Shown here: in pieces, positions 36,223 through 48,769 of the stretch
Layout: each line of letters starts with the position of its first letter
How positions within the stretch are numbered: position 1 is the first letter of the stretch
Assembly (NCBI RefSeq): GCF_910591885.1
Contig: NC_063272.1
Location: forward strand, 317,001 to 381,000
DNA: 64,000 bases
Reading direction: 5' to 3'
Source of the DNA: Bombus terrestris
Lineage: Eukaryota; Arthropoda; Insecta; Hymenoptera; Apidae
Notes under the pieces: model-generated
What the model was told of the DNA's origin: nothing
Seen by the model: only the letters and a program-made list of their open reading frames with translations
The model's database searches: none
Program-made: the position numbers and the translations under genes

Positions 36223-38293
36223 CATACGTCGTGTTCAGCGATTGTCACGATTGAGAAGATAACGTCGATAATACGTAATCGATGATGTCCAGTACTTGCT
36301 TACTCGCGTTTTATTTACGATTACATGTATAGCGAGTAAAAGTTTCAAAGAAAATGATGAACATTTATCGATATCGGGATTTGTCCGTGCGATGCGACGG
36401 TGGTAGTTGAAGACATAAAATCGGCAGGCGGTTATTAGCGCAACGCGATAACGGCAGGATGGTGAACGTACGACAAGATGAAGATACCGAGTTACGTCGC
36501 ATTCGTTAGAGCGATTCTTAATTACGGTTGTCTCGAGTGACATACAGGACGGAGAAAGAGAGGCAGCTGGCTCGGTAGCGCGATTTTACAACTCGTGCTG
36601 TTTCCGGTGCACGCGATACGCTTTGCCTTCGCATAAATTGTCGGCTATGAAGCACCGGGTACAGTGTCGCGAGTCGACAAGCTTCTAGGAGTCGCGAGAC
36701 AGCGGAAACCAATTCTTCAACCTGTATCGACAGAGAGAACGATGGTACCGAGCAGAGGGATAAGGAACGGAAAAAGAAGGATCGACCGTTAAGAAGCTAG
36801 CCACAGGTCGGCAGAGGTTATTCGATAAATGCCGCGGGATTCTCGGCCGGTGAACGTTTTACGATCGGCAACCATTAATGTCTCGTGCTGTGCACGGGCG
36901 GTCTAGCATGCACGCACGTACAGTCGGACAGACACTCGTAATAACGATAAAGATCCAGCGGCACGTCGCGTCAGACTCGCTAGAACGAGGGGAAAAAGGG
37001 GGGCTTCGCGATGGATTACGTATGCGCTTCGGTTCAACGACTGAGCGAGATCGATTCGCGCTCGTGACCGGCAAAATTTGGTGACCGTTGGATACCGAAG
37101 TAAAAATCTTTCGCGATGTTACATAATTCATCCTTAGATTCGTTGACGATTTTGCTTGAAAGATCTTTTAGCCCCTTTCGAAACAAGCTGTTCAAGGCAA
37201 TTATGTACCAAATACATAATCTTGGCGAACAGAACGGAACCAAAGAGACGGCGATCGCATATGATTTCTGTAATTATTCGTTCTTAGTCGATGAAATTTC
37301 TATTTCATTTTTATTTCCGAATTTTAGAACCGAATTACTTCGATTGGCGATACTATCGAAATACACGTGCGATTTGATTTTCTGTGTTCTCCGAAATTGA
37401 AATCCGTTCACGGGGGAAAAGTAAAGACCGACGAAGATGGAAAGAACCGAAGGCTGCGATATCGTAGCAGCGGCGGTTTCTAAGCGACGGCTGTGCAATA
37501 ACTCGGCAAGATATACCGGAGAGTCTGTTCCCGAAGGAAGGAAGGATTATCTTGAAACGCGAAAACGCTCTTCGCCGTATCTCCGGCCGAGTTCGTGCGA
37601 CGAACACGGCCACCGTAGTCCCGCGTCCTCGATTGCCAACCAAGATATCGAAACTATTCACCTACGATCGACCGCGACTTAGGACCGCGTTCCTTCTGCC
37701 CTGGTATCCTCGTTCGATTGTCTCGGTGGTTATCAGGCTGAGAAAAGGACAGGGAACGTGGCTAGATTAGAGATTCCTTCGGAATTGACTGGCTCGTTGT
37801 TGGCGCGAAAAGTATTAGTTAAGGAAACGAGGAGAGTTCGCTTTTGTTTCGGATCGATAATAGGAACACGATCGTATGTTTACGTGGGTCATTGTGTACT
37901 CTAAAACGACGATGCTCGCGAATGTTTGATACCATAATTATACCAACAGAAAGGGGAGTTGCCTTGGAATGGGAAAGCATCGGGAAGAACACATGCAACA
38001 ATATTTGCTATGACTGGAAGATAAGTCATTTCGATCGATCGCGCAAACTGTACCTATGGCGCCACGAATACTGTCACATCTGTAAACTCGCCGATACAAT
38101 TACGCGTTACTCCCGTTGTTATTCCTTCGCTTAAGTTGCGGCTAGAATTGATACGTATTCGTACGAAGTGGGGTTTTAACGAAACATACGAAGACCCAAA
38201 TGCATATAAGAATCTAGAGACACATATTTGATTGCCTTGACGAGCCTGCCTATCGAGTTTGTCGAAACACGTTTCCACCGTAACTAGAAGATT

Positions 38294-38310
38294 CTGCTAC
38301 TACGTAGCAG
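38294..38310. other. Small dyad CTGCTAC-TAC-GTAGCAG
   Basis: Seven-bp perfect arms around a 3-nt centre, followed by a further CAG. The function is unknown. Confidence 0.3.
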
Positions 38311-39655
38311 CAGTTACAAGTTGGATATTTGGCGAATCTTTGTAGAACACTTTCAAAGTTCGAATAGATTACAAACGTAAGAAAGAAAAGATTGTCGGAA
38401 TTTGAGAATGTCGAGAGCGCCGATCAACGATGGAGAAGAAGTTGGATAATCCGTTGGACACGGCTTTTCGGCGAAGAAACCCGACTCCCGGCGCAAACGG
38501 CAGTAGTTTTAGTGCGCGAGCTCGACTAGCTGCGATTTAATCCTATTTTCGTTAGATCCGTTAATGGTTAATGGGAGGCAAAGTGGTCAGCGACCGGAAC
38601 AAGGCCTAAGTCCGTCTTAAATCCTGTAGGAGGGAAACCCTTGTAGCCCTTAGCCGAGGATCGTAATCCGTGCAGGATAACTATTGGCCTCTCGTCGTCT
38701 TACGATCTAGCAAAGTCGCGAAACGCCTCGCGTTACCCTCCTATTCTATCTTGATCGATCCGAGGATCGTGATTCCGCGATTCGATAATAACGGGGTAAC
38801 TTTTTAACTTCATCGTCGCGGTGGAAGTCTCGGAGAAGAACGTGTTTCCGCTCGTGAACGTCACAGACAATTGAAGTGCCGCGTGGAGACGTTATGCCCG
38901 CGGGAAAGGACAAACTTGCGAGTATATACGGCAGGACGATCGTTACGCGTTTATAATATGCAAGGGTGGAAACAATAATATCGATGTTTCGGCAGGGCCT
39001 TCTTTCCAGGAGGGGAAACCATTGCGCGTGCAAATAAAGCAAATCGCGGGATTAATCGGCATTCGAGTTAAGGAATTTGTGAAATTCGGGAACGACGAAA
39101 ATCCGATTTCTCCGTGTAATAATCGAGAGCACTATCTTCTCCGAAGAAAGAACAAGCCGCGTTCGCGGAGTTTTCGGAAAATTGGCGAGAAAGGGAATAA
39201 AAGAATACCAGAGTCGAGCTTCCGATCCTTGGAGTTGTAAATTAGTTGTAAATTAAATCTACAGGTATAATCTACGATTCCCAATGGCGGTTTATTATTA
39301 TCAGGTCCGTTTCGAAATGAAATTCGTAAACGCCTGTCAATCTCGCACGGGTGATAGCAGAAGAAGAGGAAGAAGTGCAGCGGTTAGGCGAATCCGCGAG
39401 ACGATCGAGAACGTTGCGTGGGCGTAGGCGTAGGTCGAAGGCGGCGATATATCGATGGACGCGTGTCGGAGGGCGGCAGGGCGTAACACGAAAGCTACAT
39501 TATACTATTCAAACGATTGCAGGGCACGGCGCGCGGCTAAGTTGACATTGTTGTTTCTGAGGGTGGCCTGAGGCCCTGCGAATATCTTAGCGTCGTGCAG
39601 AAGCTATACCGTGCGTACACGTCGTCGTACAAGCCCTCGGGGGATGTGAACGCTA

Positions 39656-39683
39656 CACCGCCACCGCCACCGCCACCGCCGCC
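39656..39683 (+). repeat. (CACCGC)n tract
   Basis: A near-perfect hexamer run on the sense strand (CACCGCCACCGC...), followed by CCTCCCG. Confidence 0.88.
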
Positions 39684-40424
39684 TCCCGTCTTCCCGCCAA
39701 CCATATACTAATCAATAACCATGAATCGCTCCGGGAACAGTGGCATGCACGTTCCGTTGCACCGTTATTGTTGCCGAGCCAGAGTGCTCGAGCTACCGTG
39801 AATATTATTATCGCCGATGATCCTTCGTCTAAACTCGATTTCGCGAAGCGATAGTCCGCGGTGACACTCGCCTCTCCGACGATTCGTGCGGGTCTTAACG
39901 AGGCGAGTCGCGAGTCGGCGCAGCTGTCGCGCGACTCGAAACATCGCCGACTCGAATCCGAAACGATCCGCGATAAGGAAACTCATTCGAGCCTCTTCGG
40001 AACACCCTGAACGATTGCAGATAGCGAGAAGGAAAACCGATATGGAAGGAGAGAAGGTGAATGGTTTGGCGAAAGCAGAGTTTCGATCGGCAAGGAACGA
40101 CGAAGGCAAGCGAAACCGCATCCGATAGATTCGTCCGTCCGAGTAACAAGCAGCGCGTAATTCACAGTTTATGGAGCGACTCGCGATTAGGGAACGTCTA
40201 ATTGACGCGGGAACGACGACTGAGAAACGCACCCCTCTTGCAAAGGGCGACTTTTCTTACGTGGCAGTTGTTCATCGCGGCCAACGTTAATCCCTGAAAT
40301 TTTAATGGCCACGAGCTCGCGGTCGAATTTCAATAAGCTCGCACCCCATGCCGCGCACCCTCCGCGCCGCGTTCGAGGAATTGATTTTCCTGACTTCCGA
40401 CTTGATCGCGGTTCTCTTTAAAAT

Positions 40425-40457
40425 GTATACATATACATATATATATATATATATATA
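40425..40457 (+). repeat. (TA)n microsatellite
   Basis: An imperfect TA tract (GTATACATATACATAT, then pure AT). It is the longest TA tract in the window. Confidence 0.9.
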
Positions 40458-42228
40458 GGACCGAAAAGTTATATTTAAAAAGGAATGGTGAAAGGGGCAG
40501 AGAGGCAACGAGAGTAGACACAGGGTGATCGTTAAACTGAGCCGATTCGAATCGGGCCGAGGCGGCGGGGTTGACGTTCGCATCAACTACGATCTCTAAT
40601 AAAGTTCAATTATCTCCGGAAACGTTAGGTACTGAGGGAAAGGTAGACGAGGCGGAGAAGAGCATGGAGGTTCGGAGGTGTAAGGGGGGAAGAGAAGAGA
40701 GTCGAACGAGACCCTAACGTCGGGACGAGAGAAAGAGAAACCGGGAGAGATGATAATCTAAACGATCGCAAAGTGGGCTGCAGAAACGCGCCGAAATTGG
40801 CAATAACAGGGTGGAAAGGGGTGGGGCGAGGGGTGGTGGACAGGCGGGAGCACGGCAGGAAGGGGCAGCCGCGTAACGTATACACATAGCGGCGGAGCAC
40901 CGGCGCGAACTTCCTATTCTGGTTAGCATTCAAATTGAATCTTCGTGGCGGCCGGTCGTGAAGAGTTACCGCCGTTAATGGACCTCGCAAACGCTCTCAA
41001 ATTGCCGGCAGACTGCTGAGACGCGCGCCCCTACCTAATCTACCGGCTTGATTCTCCGCGTGGCTCGTCACCCTGCCCCCGTCTATCTCCGCGGATATCG
41101 CGCGATTCTGCCCTTTTCGATGCTGTTGCCGAACCGATTCGCTTTTCGCAAGTTGTGTTTCCAACGATATCCTCCTTACAGTATTTATATGTTACATATT
41201 CCAACGCGATATCTTTTCCGTTATTCGCTTCGCTTCGTATAGGACGGTACAAAGGAGAAGAGGAATTACAACGATATCGAAGTTGGAATAATCGGGTATA
41301 TTTCACGAGGGATGGAACGTAGATTAGCTTCCCCCGAGCGGATTAGGTCGTTTCACCCAGTCGTTACAATATCGAGCAGGTTTTATTGCGTTCGAAGAAT
41401 CGCGAGAAAAACGACCCTGCGAAATGTCCGCAAATTGGTAGCGATCTAACGAGCGGCTTATCGGTCGATGAGCCGCGAGACGCGTTACGAACTGCGCGGC
41501 TCATTGGCTACCAACGTAATTCGAGAAGCAGACAACCAGAAAGAGGGTGGCTCGTTTTTTCCCCTCCCCTGCTTTCTTTTCTTCCGTTAAACCGAATTAG
41601 CCCGCTTGATTTAGACCCTGGGAACGTTTCACCGGCTAAAAACCGACTTCTTTCCTTTTCATCGATACCTGACACGCTGTCCCGAGGGCTTCGAGCCCGA
41701 TCTACTCGCTTCCAAAATGTCGATAATCCAGCGTCAGGCGCGTTTCTTCAACCATTTCGCAGCGTTTCGTAAACCGAATCGAGAATCACGGGGTCTCGCA
41801 GTCAGAAATGCGAATTTCCGTACGACGACGATCCCAGCACCCTCTTGCCGAGATTTGAAATGGCTAATTTAGCGTGGCGAGTCCCAAGGGTGACGGGGGT
41901 TGTTCGCAAAGACGGAGAAAGGGCGAGCGTCTTAGAGACGAGCTAGGACGAACGCGGTCGGTATCGTCGAGCGTCTCGATGTAATTCTATTAAAGGTAAC
42001 TATGCGAGCTCTGGTCCGGTCGTCGTCTGTTGGATTTAATCACGAACCCGCCAGACCGTACGATATTCTGCCGCGCTATCTTTTGGCTGAAGTAACGACG
42101 AAGAAGATCGTCGATGAATAACTCGACTCGATCTTTAACTTGCAGAATAATTCAAAACGCAAGATCATTTCGATCCCGAAAGTCGTACAACGGCCGAAAT
42201 GAAATATTTTCTCTTTTTCTGATTACAG

Positions 42229-42312
42229 CCGAACTGAAGATGGACGTTCTTCGAGAAAGGGAGGTTAAAGACAGCCTCGAGCGACAGCTCCAGGACGAGC
42301 AAAAGGTTCGAG
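42229..42312 (+). CDS. dac: Dachshund exon: DACHbox-C coiled-coil segment
   Basis: This 84-nt exon lies between the acceptor TTTCTGATTACAG (ending 42228) and the donor CGAG|GTGAGT (GT at 42313), phase 1 on both sides. With the carried-over G it encodes AELKMDVLREREVKDSLERQ followed by LQDEQKVR. The heptad pattern and high charge mark the coiled coil of DACHbox-C. This segment is among the best conserved in animal Dachshund proteins. The next exon should begin with two bases completing a G-initiated codon (Val or Ala in relatives) and carry the Arg/Lys-rich continuation. I did not find it in the remaining 21.7 kb, so it is probably beyond the window. Confidence 0.96.
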
Positions 42313-43610
42313 GTGAGTATCCAATCTCCTAACGTTCGCTTCGAACGATGACTAGACATCGTGTCAGTTTACTGGCCATATCGTCACGCAAAATTCCATC
42401 GACCGCGTCTACGGATGCCTGTCCCCGACTAAACGGATGCTCTTTACGACGAATCTAGCGGCCACGTAAACGAGCTTTTCGTGCATAGTACGCCCGCGAC
42501 GTACGATCATCCGCGAGAAGAGGAGGTTTCAGAGGGCGTTCCCGCGTCGAGCCGTTTAACTCCGCGATAAATCAAAGCAGCCACGCAGAGACACGCCGCT
42601 ATAAAGTGTTCGCTACGCTCGTAGGTCCCAGCGTATCCTATTATTCCAGTCTCGAAGGACCCTCGCTCCAGCCTGCTGCAGACTCACGACTACTCTTGGC
42701 CGTGCTTCTCCTCCTTCGGACCAGCCTTCGTCCCGGCTGTTTCGCGACTTTAATGGAACGAAGGGTGGAAACAGGGTCGGAGGTAGGAAGGAAGGAAACG
42801 TGGCAAAGGCCGTGATCGCTCGACCAAGTTTGTATCGAATGTCAGTCGGTAATAGAATAGTCGTCTCGCGTTTACGGGCTCTGCTTCTCTTTGACCACCT
42901 ACTCGATCCTGCACCGACACCCACTCTCCCCTTTGTCCGTCCGTGCCTTCTTCCTCTCTCCTTTCTTCGGCTAGCGTGGAAAAAGCGAGCACCAGGAGCG
43001 ATCTGTGCATTGCGTCGCGCCTGTCGGATCGAGATCTCGCCCGAGAGATTCGAGACTTCTGGTACGTGGAGCGACAGAGTCGCGAGTCGCCGCGTGGTCG
43101 ATGAATCACTCGGCAAATTCTTTTCGCTTGCAAACATCGGCCGCGTGACTCGATTGTCTATTTGAGAAGTAAGACGCAAGTAACGAGACTGCGGGAAAGC
43201 ATCGTTCACGAGTGAAAGCGTTTCGATGCCGGCGAATCGATTCGCTGCTGGACGAAGGAAAGAGGGAGATGGTGGAACGTTAGCGGCAGAAGGGTGGCAG
43301 GTAAATTCAATATCGCGGATTTTCCTGGCAAAAGATGTCGGCGTCCCGGCTGACGCGAGCACAATGCGAGACGCGATAAATATGTAAAAGTCGAGAAGAC
43401 CGACAGGAATATCCGCGTGCTTCGGGGCGGACGCGCGCACGATCGCTATATTGCGCTTCGTACCAAAAAGAGTGGCTCTCCGGGGGCAGGGAGAAGCGGC
43501 GCGCGCGTTTTCGTTCGCGTCGATCATCCACTCGCTCGATCGAGCCGATATTTTATTTTTTCCCTTTCGTTTCTTTTGGTACGTCGATTCGGCTGGCATC
43601 AGAGGCGGCC

Positions 43611-43650
43611 GTCGACGTCGACGTCGACGTCGACGTCGACGTCGTCGTCG
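43611..43650. repeat. (GTCGAC)5 self-complementary hexamer tract
   Basis: Five perfect GTCGAC units (43611-43640) followed by (GTC)3. Each unit is its own reverse complement, so the array can form hairpins. On the minus strand it gives an Arg run in one frame and Ser/Thr runs in another. Confidence 0.93.
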
Positions 43651-43739
43651 TGGTATAGCCGTGGACGCGTTTCGGTCGATTCGCAGGAAAAACGAGTTGC
43701 AGGGGCCGGGCCCTCGCGGTAACACGAGCCTCTGACAAC

Positions 43740-43935
43740 AGCAGTCCATTAGTCAACCAGCTCAGTGTCAATACATGAATATGACAGCCGGTCTCACGGA
43801 ATAGCCCATCTATCCCTTGGCTCACCCCCGACGCCACCCATAATGTCAAGCAAGTTCTATGATATCGCAAATATAGGAAATAGTCCACCGACCCCCTCCC
43901 CAAACCACTATAGAAACCTTTATCTTTCTGTGCAA
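43740..43935. promoter_or_regulatory. CpG-poor candidate conserved non-coding block
   Basis: This block has far fewer CpG dinucleotides than its CpG-dense neighbours. It contains several TALE-type motifs (ATGACAG near 43780, ATGTCAAG near 43842), CCATTAGT and CTATAGAAACC. No frame through it looks coding. A change of composition with clustered motifs is consistent with an enhancer; conservation is untested. Confidence 0.25.
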
Positions 43936-46207
43936 AACTTTTGCTTTCGCCTCTCTGTCCCTTTCTCGCCTGCCTCCTTTGGTTCCTCTCGCCCATCGAC
44001 GCGATGATCGATGCTGCTACGAATTCCGTGTTTCTCGTTCGTTCGCCGCTTTCGTTCGCCTCTCGCGTACTTTCGAGGATTCTTAAAGGCGGCGGCCAGC
44101 GTAAGACGATACTTAATTTGCGCGAGGCCTCCTGTGGTTCCGGTCGGATGATCGATCATCGGAGAATATTGACGCAACCGCTCTCTAAGACCATCGTCTT
44201 TCATTCGGCTAATGACCGGCGCGCAAATGAAAAGCATCGCGAACTGCTTTCTTCCTATAATACCCCAGTCTATTACCCTTCATAGGGAGTGTAATCATAC
44301 AAACGATCCCGTATCGACGACCAACGAAACAGAAGAAACATTGACATTGGCTTGCTTCTCCAAAGGAAAGATACTCACGTTTCTCCGCGTCACGGATAGG
44401 TTGGTTCGTCACGTTACCCGGAAGTCGGTGGCAAGCCTGATGTCTTTATCAATTTGATGGCGTATCGTGTTATTCGTGCCTGCAAAGGCAATTTGCGCAA
44501 TAAGGAGGGAATCGGAGGGTAGACAGGGGAGTTGGAAGGGGGCGCGGCGTTATTAGCCCGTTTAAAGCCCCGCTTGGCATTTCGGTAAAGGTTGAAATCT
44601 CCGACCCCCCGCGGACCGACAGGCCGTATTATCTTAGCAGGGGTTGCAAGGAGACGGTACCTTCTCGTTGTTCTTCCACGCCGGTCGAGGGATTTGTAAT
44701 GGGACACGCGTTGCTCTCGTCGAACAATGAGATGACCTTTGCACGGGCCGATACACCGAACAATCCGCCGCTGCCACGTCTTCCCTACAAACGAGAGAGA
44801 ATCTTTACGTGGTTACTTCCTCGTTCGAGTTCTCCTCGAAACGCACGCTTTGTTTGGAAAAGATTGAAAAAGCGCCGTTTGTTTGTCCACGCCGCGTGTG
44901 CACGAGGAAAAGGAGGTTTTTTTCCCGCGGAAGGAACGCGAACAACGTTTCCCACGTTGTCTTCAGAATTTACGTGAACCGGATTTCAAAAGTCGTTAAT
45001 CGCGCTCGCGGTTTTTCGACGACCACGACGACGATACTACGCCGTCATCGAGGGAATAGAAGAGCAAGATCGAGCCAAAGGCTGCGATTGGTGGACGGCG
45101 GCTAGGATAACAAATAGAACGCGGAACAAGAGCGACGCTGTTCTGGATTGGATCCGCGGCCGGAAATTCTGGCCGACGTCACGCGTCAACCAACAGAACG
45201 ACGACCTACGCGCGTTTTCTCCGGAGCAAAAAGCCCTCGACGCGCGTAAACCTCCGTAAACCCGCGGGTCGCCTTGGGAGCCGACAGCTGCCTTTGCCAC
45301 GGCTTTACGAGAACTTGCGGCCTTCCTGTAATTAACCGAACCTTTTGTCGCCCAAGAGAAACAGCCCTTTCGCGCGGCCTGCGCTCTTCTTCCTCTTCCG
45401 CGTCCTTTCGGTTTCGTTCGTTTAACGCGAGTCTCTCGCCATCGTTCGTACACCATCGTCGTTTTTTGCCCGGGACAGCAAAAAGAAAAGAACCAAAAAA
45501 AAAGAAAAAAAAAGATAATAGGAGGGAAGAGGAATGACAACCGGGTGAAAGAGAATAATCGTTTCGCAGCTACCCCGATGCAACGACGCCTCGTTTCGAC
45601 ATGGCACGGTGGCGACAAACAGAATTGAAACTGTACAATCAACCGGACGAGATTTATACGCGCGACACTCCTCGTCCCTTGAATTAGCCGGCCTGTAATG
45701 CCTGGATCGGGTGTCGGTGTAATTGGGACCCAAGGGACTTTGCCGCGTTTCAACCCCAGTTCGACCAGCGTCACGCTATCCTCGAGTTTACGCAGCTATA
45801 TATTTACCACCGCGGGTAATACGGATTTTAAAACTCGAACGACGCCACAGCGATTCAAACTCGAACAAGTCTCGTTGGTATATGTCAAAGTTGAAGCTGA
45901 AATAAGCCTAAATCGAATAGCTCGGATCGACGGAGGAATGATAACCGTTCATTAGTTGCACGTTCACGGTTGACGATCCCCTCAAAGATTTCTGACGCGA
46001 TGCTCGTCAACGATACACCGGCATACTATAATTACTCGTATTAGATTCATCCCCTGGATCAATAGTCCGTGACTAACATATCCATCCAAGTATCTGTCGC
46101 GACGCAAAGCAACCCGCTGCTGTGTCATCTTCGAACGAGCTTCGAAGAGCTAATTCTCAAAAGAGTTTGCATCCACGACAACCACGTCGATGACGACGAG
46201 GAGGACA

Positions 46208-46209
46208 AT

Positions 46210-46240
<31 letters not shown>
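46208..46240 (+). repeat. (AAC)n microsatellite
   Basis: A trinucleotide tract with about ten AAC units; it reads Asn in one frame. Confidence 0.92.
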
Positions 46241-46827
46241 CCGGCAACGGGTATGGACATCGATGACGTCGGTGCTCCCGTGCGTAACGATAGCTGATTT
46301 GCTTTGAAGTGAACGTTTACACACACCGAACGCCGGAACCCTCCCCGGCATTGTTACTGCTCTCGAGGCAACCGGTGGACGGGGAGATGCGTGCAACAAC
46401 GTTGTCCTCCCTTGTGTCTCCGTCTGACCATCCACGCAGTCGACGTCCTTCTGCTCCTCGACGATGACGCTACTGCGTGGAAACGTGTCGATTACCACCC
46501 TTCCTCTGGCTTCGCCTGGCCTACGAATCCTTTGCTCGACCATTCTGATTCATTGAATCCCGCAACCGGAAACCCGGCGTGATCGTTGCGCCAGAACAAA
46601 GTCACCGCGGTGGACAAACATTAGGAGACTCGCTATGACAGAGACGATGGGGCGAATATCTTCTGCCCGGAAATATTCGTAGTCGCGTAGTTAGCGTTTC
46701 TACGGTTTATCATAGAAATCCGATGCGCGTTGGAAGTAAACGAAAGACATGTGTTAATATAGGGTTACGTCACCATGTCGGTTTAAAGAACGTATATACA
46801 ACAACTCGGTCTAATTTAAACATAAGT

Positions 46828-46839
46828 AAAAAAAAAAAA
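46828..46839 (+). repeat. Poly(A) run
   Basis: Twelve consecutive A's after AACATAAGT. There is no target-site duplication or retroposed gene body upstream that would suggest a processed copy. Confidence 0.85.
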
Positions 46840-47989
46840 GATCGGCTATGCAAACGGTTTACACGAGCACACGAATTTGAAAGTTTTTACTCGAGACGAA
46901 CTAGTTCGTTCGAACGAACCGTCGAGATCGAGTCCGGATTCCTCCGTCTTCTCTGGTACCAACTTTGTCGATGACTCATCACAGCCGAGGAAAATCGACG
47001 ACCAGAACGATCGACGCGAAGGAAGGAGACCGTCATCGACTTAACGATCTCCGCGAGTCTTCAGCCAGTAATGGCCGACGAATTCGTTCCGAATAATGAC
47101 AGGAACAGAAGCGAATCTAATGCGGTGTGACAAAGAATCGAACGGGAGAAAGGGCGGGAAGAGGGGCAGAGCGAGGGGGACGAGGTTCCACCTCGATCAG
47201 CGCTGCGACGAGAGAGCAGATCGGGCAAAGGGTTCGACCGGTGAGAGCGGCTTACCCCCTTTGTGGCAGTTTAGCGTTTCATGTCGTATTCCGACTCATT
47301 GGAAATTGAGGAATACAGAAGAGGCGCAAAAGGGATACGGCTTTGAGATAAAAAGAACGTCGGTTGGCGACGCTGACACCGGCGACTACTCTGTCACGCT
47401 TTCGCCACCGCCCCGCGAAAATAAACTCTTCTTTCCCCTTGGTGGCGGGGATGCGAGAGCGCCACGACAAAGGTGTCGCCACCGAACAGCAGCCCTTTTT
47501 GGCCTCTGGGCTGTCCCCGTACCAGGGCATCGTGCACGGCTTCGATTTTTCCGCGAATTTTTTGCCGGTCTCTGCTTTGTGCTTCGGGGAAAAGAGCCGA
47601 GAGTAGAGCAGAGCAAAGTCGCCGTCGCGTGGCTGAGATTCGAACGTTCTTTGGAGCGGAGCTGGGTAGTGCCAAGAATATCGTGTGCTCGGGAGGGAAA
47701 GAGTCGATAGAAAGGGGATTAAAAATCTTGGAAAAGTTGGGGTACGCGCGATAAAACCAGGTTCGATGGGTCGATCGGAGGTAAAGCGACGTGGACGTTG
47801 GCTGCGGCGGTCGTTCGCCGTTGGAAGCCGATACGTGGGCTAGTATATCCCCAGAAGGTAGCTATATCGGCGAAGAGCCGATGCTGGTGGCTACAAGGGG
47901 GTAGGTGCCGCGGTCACTTTGTGAACTAACCTGGCTTTGCCCGCTGTTTAATTAAGTCTCGCCGAGACTACTCGTCCTCGCCCCCGTTC

Positions 47990-47992
<3 letters not shown>

Positions 47993-48040
<48 letters not shown>
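47993..48040 (+). repeat. Long (CT)n tract
   Basis: The longest dinucleotide run in the window (nearly 40 bp pure CT, then TTCTCTCTCT). Pyrimidine-rich sequence continues to about 48110. On the minus strand it encodes Arg-Glu runs. Confidence 0.95.
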
Positions 48041-48744
48041 TCCTCTCCGCCTTCGTCGCACCCTTTGTCCTTCTCGCTTCGTCTCTGTCCGTTTCTCTGG
48101 CTCTCCGGCTGGCACCGGCACGAACCCCCGCTTGATTTCGCTCTGCCGGTGTGGCCCTTCAATGGCCGAGGGCCAGCTGTCTCTCTTGCTTTTGCGCCAT
48201 CCATCGGCCCGTGTCGTGAATATGACACTCTGCCTACCCCTCCCCTCCCGGTCTCTTTCTCTCTCGGACAGCGAGAAAAAAATTAAATCACAGCCACTGT
48301 TACGACGCGACCAAAGGGTAACCGAAGCTGTCGAGGGTCTATGCTCGTTCCTTCGACCCTTTCTACCAAGCGCGAGAACAAAGCTGACCGAAGGGCCAGA
48401 GGAAACCACCAGCCCCTTCTCCTCTTCAAATAGGTCCCAGACTCGTTTCCTTTCGGCGGCAACATTTTCCGCGAACGATCGATGCCACGGAGTCCCTCGA
48501 CGCACACGCAGCAACTTTGTCGCAAGAATCGTTCGCAGATTCCAAGTAGAATCGCCCAGAGCCTCTACAGACCGTAGATCCCAATGGACCAGCTCAACTT
48601 GCTGGCCACCGCTCTCCGGATCTCCTTTACCGGAGTATTTTTTCCCTCGATGGTTGCTTTCACCCCACGGAGCCCCGAAGGCACGCGTATGAATTCGCTC
48701 GCGCGTAACAGTGAGCTTCCGTAATATAATTGTTAATGCGCTGA

Positions 48745-48769
48745 TAAACGCCTCGGGCTGCGGCGTTTA
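48745..48769. other. Hairpin TAAACGCC-N9-GGCGTTTA
   Basis: Eight-bp perfect arms flank a 9-nt loop (TCGGGCTGC). The dyad lies just after a TAATATAATTGTTAATG patch. It may be a structured intronic RNA or a protein-binding dyad. Confidence 0.35.

Larger units (their letters stand above)
28730..42228 (+). other. dac: dac intron (13.5 kb)
   Basis: This intron splits DACHbox-C. It starts GTCAGT and ends TTTCTGATTACAG. It contains a (GATC)4 run (29722-29737), a C9-type run near 31604, a (CAG)n tract (33751-33783), TA-repeats (36208 and 40425), a (CACCGC)n tract (39656) and a small hairpin at 38294-38310. A coding-like stretch at 34401-34783 is discussed separately. No complete gene is supported on either strand. 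Confidence 0.86.
1052..42312 (+). other. dac: dachshund (dac) gene body, internal six-exon portion
   Basis: This entry gives the span of the recognisable part of the gene; the gene itself continues past both window edges. Joining the six exons gives 849 nt, exactly 283 codons, with phases 1|2|2|1|1|1|1 at successive boundaries and no internal stop. Dachshund proteins are nuclear transcriptional co-regulators of the SKI/SNO/DAC family. They work with Eyes absent and Sine oculis in retinal determination and also in leg and mushroom-body patterning. The N-terminal SKI/DAC domain is not in the window, so its exons must lie before base 1. The C-terminal DACHbox-C starts in the last two exons and is unfinished. 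The identification rests on the cores WENCRAAYEDIVKHLERL, ETLLRNIQGLLKVAADNAR and ELKMDVLREREVKDSLERQL, which are family signatures. Confidence 0.95.

Noticed and set aside
45037..45774. 245-codon minus-strand frame
   Set aside because: It runs through A-rich and simple sequence (Phe runs from poly(A)); no recognisable motif.
46820..46845. Poly(A) run as the tail of a processed retrocopy
   Set aside because: There is no upstream coding body, poly(A) signal or flanking duplication.
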